Shown here piece after piece: positions 1 to 5,116 of a stretch of 5,775 nucleotides of DNA (positions within the stretch are counted from its first letter, which is position 1; every line of letters starts with the position of its first letter). The position numbers and the translations under genes were made by a program. The notes beneath the pieces are model-generated. The model did no database searches. It was not told the DNA's origin and worked only from the letters and a program-made list of their open reading frames with translations. Source of the DNA: an uncultured Clostridia bacterium (GTDB lineage Bacteria; Bacillota; Clostridia; Oscillospirales; Ruminococcaceae). The stretch spans positions 1-5,775 of the forward strand of contig CALERQ010000046.1 in NCBI GenBank assembly GCA_937907305.1. Reading direction: 5' to 3'.

Positions 1-2541
1 CAGCACCCCGTCAAGGACTTTGGCGAGTACTTTAAGCTGGGCGAAAAGAAGCCCGCCCCCGCCCCGGCCCCCAAACCCGCCGAAAAGCCCGCCGAAAAGC
101 CTGCCGAAAAGCCTGTGGAAAAGGCAGCGCCCGCTCCTGCCCCGGCCGCCCGGCCCGCCGCTCCGGCTCCCCGGCCCCAGCAGCCCGCCAATGGCCAGAA
201 CCAGAACCGTCCCCAGGGCGAGCGCCGCTTTGATGGCAACCGTCCGCAGGGTGACCGCCGGTTCGAGAATAACCGTGACAACAACCGTCCCCAGGGCGAG
301 CGCCGCTTTGACGGCAACCGTCCGCAGGGTGACCGTCGGTTCGAGAATAACCGTGAGAATAACCGTCCCCAGGGCGAGCGCCGCTTTGATAACAACCGTC
401 CCCAGGGCAACGGCCTGCGGCCCAATCTGAACCAGAAGCCCGCTGCTCCCGCCCCGGCCCCCAAGCCCGCGGCGCCCCAGCAGCCCGCCGCCCCCCGCAA
501 ACCCATCGAGATCCGCCAGCAGGCCCCCAAGCAGAAGGGCCCCAAGGGCGAGAATACCTTTACCGCCAATACCGTTACCCGCACCACCGTGGATATGCGC
601 ACCAGCGAGGTCAACCTGGATAAGTACAATGAGCGGTACGAGCAGATCGCCCCGGCCGGCAATATGAAGGATAACTTCGCCAAAAAGCAAAAGCTCAATC
701 AGAAATCCGCCCGCCGCGGCAAGCCGGTCCTCAGCCGCAAGGAGCGCGAGGAAGAAAAAATGCGCCGCCTGGAGCTGGAGCGTCAGCGCCGCCAGCGGCT
801 GGAGGTCGCCCTGCCCGAGGAAATGACCGTCGGCGAGCTGGCCCTCACCCTCAAGGTACAGGCCAGCGAGATCATCAAAAAGCTGATGGGCCTGGGCGTT
901 ATGGCCTCCATCAGCGATGTCATCGACTATGATACCGCCTCCCTCGTCGCCATGGAGATCGGCGCCAAGGTCACCAAGCAGGTCGTCGTCACCATCGAGG
1001 ACCGCCTGTTCGAGGTGGAGGACAAGGAAGAGTCCCAGGAGCCCCGTCCCCCCATCGTGGTGGTCATGGGCCATGTCGACCACGGCAAGACCTCCATTCT
1101 GGATGCCATCCGCAAAACCAGCGTTGTTTCCGGCGAAGCCGGCGGCATCACCCAGCACATCGGCGCTTACCAGGTGCAGGTGGATGGCCGTCCCATCACC
1201 TTCCTGGATACCCCCGGCCACGCCGCTTTCACCTCCATGAGAGCCCGCGGCGCCCAGGTCACCGATATCGCCGTACTGGTGGTCGCCGCCGATGACGGCA
1301 TTATGCCCCAGACGGTAGAGGCCATCAACCACGCCAAGGAAGCCGGCGTTTCCATCATCGTGGCCATCAACAAGATGGATAAACCCGAGGCCAATCCCGA
1401 GCGCATCAAGCAGCAGCTCACCGAATACGAGCTGGTCCCCGAGGAGTGGGGCGGCGATACCATCTGCGTTCCCGTTTCCGCCAAGACCGGCATGGGGCTG
1501 GATAACCTCCTGGAGATGATCCTGCTGGTGGCCGATACCATGGAGCTGACCGCCAACCCCAACCGCATGGCCAAGGGTACCGTCATCGAAGCCAAGCTGG
1601 ATACCGGCCGCGGCCCTGTGGCCACCGTCCTCATCCAGACCGGTACCCTGCATTCCGGCGAGGCCATTATCGCCGGCACCGCTGTGGGCCGTGTGCGTGT
1701 GATGACCAACGATAAGGGCCAAAAGGTGGAGGAAGCCGGTCCTTCCTGCCCGGTGGAGATCACCGGTCTGGCCGAGGTTCCCGCCGCGGGCGATATCTTC
1801 AATGCCGTTGAGGATGAAAAGCTGGCCCGTGAGCTGGTGGAAAAACGCCGCATGGAGCAGAAGGAGGAGGAATTCAAGCGGTACCAGAAGGTCACCCTGG
1901 ATAACCTCTTCGAGCACATCAGCGAAGGCGAAGTGCTGGAACTGCCCATTATCGTTAAGGGCGATGTTCAGGGCTCGGTGGAAGCCGTCCGCCAGTCCCT
2001 CGAAAAGCTTTCCAATAACGAAGTTCGGGTTCGCGTCATCCATGGTGCCGTTGGTGCCGTCAGCGAAAGCGATGTCATGCTGGCCAATGCCTCCCACGCG
2101 ATCATCGTCGGCTTCAATGTCCGCCCCGATCCGACTGCCAAGGCCAATGCCGAGCGCGATGGCGTCGAGATCCGCCTTTACCGCATCATCTACGATGCCA
2201 TCGAGGAGATCGAGGCCGCTATGAAGGGCATGCTCAAGCCCAAGACCGAGGAGGTCGATCTGGGCCGGGCGGAGATCCGCAATGTCTACAAGATCACCGG
2301 CGTGGGCGCCGTGGCCGGCTGCTATGTGCTGGATGGCAAGATGGTCCGCTCCGCCAATATCCGTGTGGTCCGGGATGGCATCATCATCGCCGATGATAAG
2401 ATGGCTTCTCTGCGCCGCTTCAAGGACGATGTGAAGGAAGTGGCCCAGGGCTACGAATGCGGCATCACGCTGGAGAAATTCAGCGACCTGAAGAACGGCG
2501 ATATCTTCGAAGCCTACGAGATCCGCGAAGTCAAGCAGTAA
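1..2541 (+). CDS. infB: Translation initiation factor IF-2, 5'-partial
   Basis: IF2 is the GTPase that places fMet-tRNA on the 30S subunit and promotes 50S joining. The frame is open from base 1 (first codon CAG) to TAA at 2539-2541, giving 846 visible residues; the true start is upstream. A GTG at 115 is not a convincing start because it lies inside a PAEK repeat with no Shine-Dalgarno. Numbering visible residues from 1: a Pro/Ala/Lys- and Asn/Arg-rich disordered linker fills about 15-185; a charged Arg/Glu helix about 240-270; an IF2_N domain about 275-325 (EMTVGELALTLKV). The G domain starts near 349 with G1 GHVDHGKT (357-364), G3 DTPGH (403-407), G4 NKMD (457-460) and G5 SAK (493-495), all intact. 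Domain II begins near 525, domain III about 633-750, and the fMet-tRNA-binding domain IV runs from about 755 to the end. The missing 5' part probably encodes another N-terminal IF2_N module. Alanine is nearly always GCC, as expected of a highly expressed gene. Confidence 0.98.
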   Translation, partial: QHPVKDFGEYFKLGEKKPAPAPAPKPAEKPAEKPAEKPVEKAAPAPAPAARPAAPAPRPQQPANGQNQNRPQGERRFDGNRPQGDRRFENNRDNNRPQGERRFDGNRPQGDRRFENNRENNRPQGERRFDNNRPQGNGLRPNLNQKPAAPAPAPKPAAPQQPAAPRKPIEIRQQAPKQKGPKGENTFTANTVTRTTVDMRTSEVNLDKYNERYEQIAPAGNMKDNFAKKQKLNQKSARRGKPVLSRKEREEEKMRRLELERQRRQRLEVALPEEMTVGELALTLKVQASEIIKKLMGLGVMASISDVIDYDTASLVAMEIGAKVTKQVVVTIEDRLFEVEDKEESQEPRPPIVVVMGHVDHGKTSILDAIRKTSVVSGEAGGITQHIGAYQVQVDGRPITFLDTPGHAAFTSMRARGAQVTDIAVLVVAADDGIMPQTVEAINHAKEAGVSIIVAINKMDKPEANPERIKQQLTEYELVPEEWGGDTICVPVSAKTGMGLDNLLEMILLVADTMELTANPNRMAKGTVIEAKLDTGRGPVATVLIQTGTLHSGEAIIAGTAVGRVRVMTNDKGQKVEEAGPSCPVEITGLAEVPAAGDIFNAVEDEKLARELVEKRRMEQKEEEFKRYQKVTLDNLFEHISEGEVLELPIIVKGDVQGSVEAVRQSLEKLSNNEVRVRVIHGAVGAVSESDVMLANASHAIIVGFNVRPDPTAKANAERDGVEIRLYRIIYDAIEEIEAAMKGMLKPKTEEVDLGRAEIRNVYKITGVGAVAGCYVLDGKMVRSANIRVVRDGIIIADDKMASLRRFKDDVKEVAQGYECGITLEKFSDLKNGDIFEAYEIREVKQ
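76..123 (+). repeat. 12-bp tandem repeat encoding PAEK units in IF2
   Basis: Four consecutive 12-nt units (CCN GCC GAA AAG, the last with GTG for GCC) encode PAEK-PAEK-PAEK-PVEK. They sit in the flexible N-terminal linker of IF2, between Pro/Ala-rich stretches. Such low-complexity linkers are common in GC-rich bacterial IF2 proteins and probably vary in copy number between strains. Confidence 0.85.
205..408 (+). repeat. 78-bp tandem repeat encoding NRPQG-rich linker of IF2
   Basis: Two full 78-nt units (205-282 and 283-360) and a partial third (361-408) lie head to tail, in frame. Each full unit encodes 26 residues made of two related halves, NRPQGERRFDG and NRPQGDRRFENNR plus two residues, so NRPQG occurs six times (DNA positions 205, 238, 283, 316, 361, 394). 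Units 1 and 2 differ at only 4 of 78 bases by eye, pointing to recent duplication. The partial third unit has diverged more (DN in place of DG, then GN in place of GD). The encoded stretch is Arg- and Asn-rich, basic and surely disordered; contact with RNA or the ribosome is possible but is inference. Confidence 0.92.
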
Positions 2542-2607
2542 AGATTCCTTCGATCGATGGAGCCCACACGCTTTTGGCCGGCGCCAATCAGCGCTGACTG
2601 CGTCATC

Positions 2608-2650
2608 AAGCCTTGAAAGGCATAAAGCCTTCCGGCGGCTTTCTTCCTTG
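2608..2650 (+). promoter_or_regulatory. Overlapping short hairpins, weak attenuator-like element
   Basis: Three short stems share sequence and cannot all form at once: GCCT-tgaa-AGGC (2610-2621), AAGGC-ataaa-GCCTT (2617-2631) and AAAGCC-ttccggc-GGCTTT (2624-2642). The last is followed by the pyrimidine run CTTCCTT, which resembles a poor intrinsic terminator; the middle stem would compete with it. The stems are only 4-6 bp and the tail is not a true U-tract, so efficient termination is doubtful. AAGCCTT also occurs twice as a direct repeat (2608-2614 and 2625-2631). Confidence 0.2.
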
Positions 2651-2688
2651 CCATCATCTGATTTTCGCTCGCCCAAAAGTTCTGCGAA

Positions 2689-2734
2689 GTTTTTACCGGA
2701 ATAAGTGCTTTGTGGGCATTATTCCGGTAAAAAC
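2689..2734. repeat. Perfect 16-bp inverted repeat with 14-nt loop
   Basis: The left arm GTTTTTACCGGAATAA (2689-2704) is exactly the reverse complement of the right arm TTATTCCGGTAAAAAC (2719-2734). The intervening 14 nt could extend the stem by TGC/GCA (2706-2708 with 2716-2718) past a bulged G. It is not an intrinsic terminator for either strand, since the T-rich side is at the 5' arm and no T-run follows the 3' arm. More plausible readings are a palindromic intergenic repeat, the ends of a small mobile element, a protein-binding dyad, or an RNA hairpin for processing or stability. The structure is certain; its role is unknown. Confidence 0.85.
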
Positions 2735-2778
2735 CGTATTTTCCCCATCGCTCAAAGGAATTTAGTTCTGGTAAAGAA

Positions 2779-2803
2779 GGCGGCCGGATCATATCCGGCT
2801 GCC
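2779..2803 (+). promoter_or_regulatory. GC-rich 11-bp hairpin in the rbfA leader
   Basis: GGCGGCCGGAT (2779-2789) pairs with ATCCGGCTGCC (2793-2803) across a CAT loop, with a single G-U pair (2782 with 2800). It ends 38 nt before the rbfA ATG. No U-tract follows, so it is not a simple terminator. Its 3' arm shares bases 2800-2803 with the pairing that would cover the rbfA ribosome binding site, so the two structures compete. A leader role for rbfA is inference. Confidence 0.5.
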
Positions 2804-2839
2804 CCTTGCCGTTTGAAGAGAAAACCAAAAGGAGGGGCA
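2800..2839 (+). promoter_or_regulatory. Candidate Shine-Dalgarno-sequestering stem of rbfA
   Basis: TGCCCCTT (2800-2807) can pair with GAGGGGCA (2832-2839): seven Watson-Crick pairs and one G-U, closing a 24-nt loop (2808-2831). The 3' arm covers most of the GGAGG of the rbfA ribosome binding site. The 5' arm overlaps the end of the 2779-2803 hairpin, so formation of that hairpin would weaken the sequestering stem and free the site. This looks like a two-state translational switch on paper; the chance of such pairing in GC-rich DNA is not negligible. Confidence 0.3.
2830..2837 (+). promoter_or_regulatory. Ribosome binding site that fixes the rbfA start
   Basis: AGGAGGGG contains a full GGAGG, six bases before ATG 2842. 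It supports that ATG over an in-frame TTG at 2806, which has no comparable site and would add 12 residues unlike the RbfA family N-terminus. Confidence 0.85.
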
Positions 2840-2841
2840 CC

Positions 2842-3216
2842 ATGCCGAATTATAAAAACGCCCGTCATGGCGAGGATATCCACCGGGAGCTGACCGCTAT
2901 TTTCCGTTCGCTTAAGGACCCCCGCATCGACCCCATGCTTTCCATCGTCCGCACCGAGCTGTCGAGAGATGGCTCCAGCTGCAAGGTCTATGTCAGCTCC
3001 CTTTCCGATATCGAGGCCGCGAAAGAATCGGTAAAGGGCTTAAAGAGCGCGGCAGGCTATATCCGCCGGGAGGTGGGCAGCCGGCTGGCCATGCGCCACA
3101 CCCCGGAATTCCAGTTCATCGCCGATGATTCCATCGAATACGGCGTCCACATCAGCCACCTGCTGCGGGAGATCGTCCCGGAGGAGGACGAAGCGAAAGG
3201 GGAGACCGAAGAATGA
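2842..3216 (+). CDS. rbfA: Ribosome-binding factor A
   Basis: RbfA is a small KH-like-fold protein that binds the 30S subunit and helps 16S rRNA maturation; in Escherichia coli it is needed for growth in the cold. The product is 124 residues, normal for the family. Visible family features are the N-terminal helix with LKDPRI (24-29), the strand KVYVSSL (48-54), LKSAAGYIRRE (67-77) with the AxG kink A70-A71-G72, and the C-terminal block PEFQFIADDSIEYG (88-101). A short acidic tail (EEDEAKGETEE) follows. The ATG start is set by AGGAGGGG at 2830-2837. Its TGA stop overlaps the ATG of the next gene (ATGA, 3213-3216), implying translational coupling. Unlike the downstream genes it is separated from its upstream neighbour infB by a 300-nt structured leader, so its expression may be tuned separately. 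Confidence 0.96.
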   Translation: MPNYKNARHGEDIHRELTAIFRSLKDPRIDPMLSIVRTELSRDGSSCKVYVSSLSDIEAAKESVKGLKSAAGYIRREVGSRLAMRHTPEFQFIADDSIEYGVHISHLLREIVPEEDEAKGETEE

Positions 3217-4184
3217 GGGATAACCTTTCCGCGGCCCGCGCGGCCGAGCTGCTGATGCAGAAGGATAACATTACCCTGCTGTGCCACCGCCGCCCCGATG
3301 GCGATACCGTGGGCAGCGCCTTTGCCATGTACTATGCCCTGAAGGAGCTGGGCAAGGAGGTGCGGGTGCTGTGCGCCGATGCCCTGCCGAAGCAGTATGA
3401 CTACCTGTATGGGGATTACACCCCCAGCCGGGTGCTGGATTGGCCGGTGGAATATGTGGTGGCCGTGGATGTGGCCACCGCCGGGATGCTGGGCGGCCTG
3501 GAGGAAAAGTACGGCCATATGGTGGATCTGTGCATTGACCACCACCCCAGCAACAGCGATTATGCCGCCCAGACCTGCCTGTGGCCGGAGGCCGGGGCCT
3601 GTGCCGAGCCGGTGGCTGCCGTCATCAAGGCCATCGGTCTGCCCGTTTCCGGCAAAATAGCCGAGTGCGTCTATACCGGCCTTGTTACCGATACCGGCGG
3701 ATTCCGCTTTTCCAATACGGCGGCCGGGACGCTGCGGCTGGCCGCGGAGATCATGGAAAGCGGCGTGGATACCGCCGCCATCAATACCCGTGTTTTTGAA
3801 AGCGAAAGCAAAGCCAAGGTGCTGGCGGAAGCGGCCATGATGTCCTCGCTGGAATTTTACGCCGGGGACCGGATCGCCGTGATGCCGGTGACGCTGGCCA
3901 TGCGGGCCCAAACCGGTGTGACCGGCGAGGAGTTGGAGGATGTGGCCGGCATCCCCCGGAAGATCGAGGGGGTGCTGCTGGGCATCACCATCAAGGAGCA
4001 CGAGGGGGAATGTCATATCTCCCTGCGCAGCAAGGAACCGGTGAATGCCGATGAGATCGCCGAGGTCTTCGGCGGCGGCGGGCACCGTCTGGCCGCCGGG
4101 ATCACCATAAAGGGCACGGTGGAGGAAGCCACCCGCCTGCTGGTGGCCGAGGCCATAAAACATCTGCCAAAGGAGCAAGCATGA
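3213..4184 (+). CDS. nrnA: DHH-family phosphoesterase, NrnA-like oligoribonuclease / pAp phosphatase
   Basis: A 323-residue cytoplasmic DHH/DHHA1 protein at the NrnA position of the Firmicutes operon. Members of this family use Mn2+ to degrade RNA fragments of a few nucleotides and to dephosphorylate pAp; some cleave pApA or pGpG. Metal-ligand motifs are intact: H25-x-x-PDGD (28-31), D86 in AVDVA, D109-H110-H111 in CIDHH, and D160 in VTDTGGF. The C-terminal DHHA1 domain carries the GGGGH substrate motif at 287-291, followed by RLAAG. Length fits the family. The start ATG 3213 overlaps the rbfA stop (ATGA) and has AGGGGAG at 3198-3204, eight bases upstream. The stop overlaps the truB start in the same way (4181-4184). 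The DHH assignment is firm; the exact substrate (nanoRNA, pAp or a cyclic-dinucleotide product) cannot be read from sequence alone. Confidence 0.93.
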   Translation: MRDNLSAARAAELLMQKDNITLLCHRRPDGDTVGSAFAMYYALKELGKEVRVLCADALPKQYDYLYGDYTPSRVLDWPVEYVVAVDVATAGMLGGLEEKYGHMVDLCIDHHPSNSDYAAQTCLWPEAGACAEPVAAVIKAIGLPVSGKIAECVYTGLVTDTGGFRFSNTAAGTLRLAAEIMESGVDTAAINTRVFESESKAKVLAEAAMMSSLEFYAGDRIAVMPVTLAMRAQTGVTGEELEDVAGIPRKIEGVLLGITIKEHEGECHISLRSKEPVNADEIAEVFGGGGHRLAAGITIKGTVEEATRLLVAEAIKHLPKEQA

Positions 4185-5116
4185 AGAAAACATACCATTC
4201 CCGCCAGCTGGAGGGGATCCTATGTATCGATAAACCGCAGGACTGGACCTCCTTTGATGTGGTGGCCAAAATGCGGGGCATTGCCGATTGCCACAAAATA
4301 GGCCATGGCGGTACCCTGGACCCGATGGCCACCGGTGTGCTGCCGCTCTTTTTCGGCCGCAGCGCCAAGGCCATGGAGCTGATGCCGGTGCAGGATAAAC
4401 GCTATACCGCTTCCATCCGCTTTGGGGTGACCACCGATACCCAGGACTGCACCGGAAACATCCTTTCCACCAGCGAAAAGCCGGTGACAAGGGAAGCGCT
4501 GGAGGCGGCCCTGGCGCCGCTGCGGGGCACCATTGACCAGCTGCCCCCGATGTACTCCGCCGTTTGGGTGGATGGCCAGCGGCTGTATAAGCTGGCCCGG
4601 GCCGGCAAGGAGGTGGAACGCCCCACCCGGCAGGTGACCATTCACCGGCTGGATCTGCTGGAATTTGACCCGGAAAACCGGACCTGTGTCATTGATGTGG
4701 CCTGTTCCAAGGGGACCTATATCCGGACCCTTTGCCATGATATCGGCGAGGCACTGGGCTGCGGCGGCATGCTGACCGCCCTGAGAAGAACCGAGACCCT
4801 GGGCTTTACCACGGCGGACTGCCATACCCTGGAGGAACTGAAGCAGGCCAGTGAGGAAGGCCGCTTTGAGGAGCTGCTGATGCCGGTGGACGCGGCTTTC
4901 CGGCAGTACAGGAGCATTTTCCTTTCCCCCAAGCAGAGCAAAATGTTCCTCGACGGTATCCGGCTGGATACCAACCGCATCAAAATTCCCGCCGAAGGCG
5001 ACACCGTAAGAGTTTACGGCGACGGCCGTTTTTTGGCACTGGCCCACATCGAACGCGGCATTGCCGAATTGCAGATCATCAAGCTGTTTTACACAAAGGA
5101 GAATCCCAATTGCTGA
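4181..5116 (+). CDS. truB: tRNA pseudouridine(55) synthase TruB
   Basis: TruB isomerises U55 in the T-loop of most tRNAs to pseudouridine and also acts as a tRNA-folding chaperone. The 311-residue product has the expected N-terminal GILCIDKPQDWTSFDVV (12-28), then the catalytic motif GHGGTLDPMATGVL (41-54), whose D47 matches the catalytic Asp48 of the Escherichia coli enzyme. KRY (73-75) supplies the conserved active-site Tyr75. PPMYSAVWVDGQRLYKLAR and SKGTYIRTL (176-184) are further family signatures, and a small C-terminal domain follows. Nothing essential is missing. ATG 4181 overlaps the nrnA stop (ATGA) and is preceded by AAAGGAG (4169-4175) at five bases. The last bases of the gene contain the ribosome binding site and TTG start of ribF, with a 7-nt overlap, so the two are probably co-translated. 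Confidence 0.97.
   Translation: MKKTYHSRQLEGILCIDKPQDWTSFDVVAKMRGIADCHKIGHGGTLDPMATGVLPLFFGRSAKAMELMPVQDKRYTASIRFGVTTDTQDCTGNILSTSEKPVTREALEAALAPLRGTIDQLPPMYSAVWVDGQRLYKLARAGKEVERPTRQVTIHRLDLLEFDPENRTCVIDVACSKGTYIRTLCHDIGEALGCGGMLTALRRTETLGFTTADCHTLEELKQASEEGRFEELLMPVDAAFRQYRSIFLSPKQSKMFLDGIRLDTNRIKIPAEGDTVRVYGDGRFLALAHIERGIAELQIIKLFYTKENPNC
5095..5101 (+). promoter_or_regulatory. Ribosome binding site that fixes the TTG start of ribF
   Basis: AAAGGAG lies inside the 3' end of truB, eight bases before TTG 5110. No ATG or GTG in the ribF frame is available near this site, and translation from TTG gives the correct short distance to the FAD-synthetase motif, so the TTG is the best start. Confidence 0.8.

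Larger units (their letters stand above)
2542..2841 (+). other. 300-nt structured non-coding spacer between infB and rbfA
   Basis: I see no gene here on either strand. By hand count it is about 51% GC, clearly below its coding flanks. All other junctions in this operon overlap, so 300 nt is conspicuous. It is packed with inverted repeats: TTGGC-cggc-GCCAA (2574-2587), the 10-bp palindrome TCAGCGCTGA (2588-2597), competing GCCTT/AAGGC hairpins (2608-2642), a perfect 16-bp inverted repeat (2689-2734) and an 11-bp hairpin before rbfA (2779-2803). No sigma-A promoter with good -35 and -10 boxes and correct spacing was found. A minus-strand reading frame (2843 to 2514) spans it, but has no ribosome binding site or recognisable domain. 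Candidate roles are an inserted intergenic repeat, an RNA leader controlling rbfA, or an mRNA processing site. Confidence 0.6.

Noticed and set aside
115..117. GTG as the start of infB
   Set aside because: It lies inside a PAEK repeat, lacks a ribosome binding site, and the frame stays open to base 1 with plausible IF2 linker sequence.
205..408. CRISPR-like array
   Set aside because: The repeats are contiguous, in frame and translated as part of IF2, with no unique spacers.
1167..1949. Minus-strand frame of 260 codons opposite the IF2 G domain
   Set aside because: Ser/Thr/Met-rich antisense shadow of a strongly conserved GTPase region.
2692..2722. Sigma-A promoter TTTACC / CATTAT inside the inverted repeat
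   Set aside because: Only 4 of 6 matches in each box and a 19-nt gap; it also falls within the hairpin arms.
2689..2734. Intrinsic terminator at the 16-bp inverted repeat
   Set aside because: The 3' arm ends in GGTAAAAAC and no T-run follows on either strand, so it does not have terminator layout.
2806..2841. TTG start extending RbfA by 12 residues
   Set aside because: ATG 2842 has an excellent GGAGG at six bases; the extension would translate the ribosome binding site itself and does not look like RbfA.
2514..2843. Minus-strand 109-residue protein across the infB-rbfA spacer
   Set aside because: No Shine-Dalgarno before its ATG, no recognisable domain, and it overlaps the end of infB and the rbfA start. 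It is kept only as a possible trace of an inserted repeat.
3057..4490. Long minus-strand frame (477 codons) opposite nrnA and truB
   Set aside because: It is antisense to two clearly conserved genes and has low-complexity Gly/His/Gln-rich composition, typical of chance open frames in GC-rich DNA.
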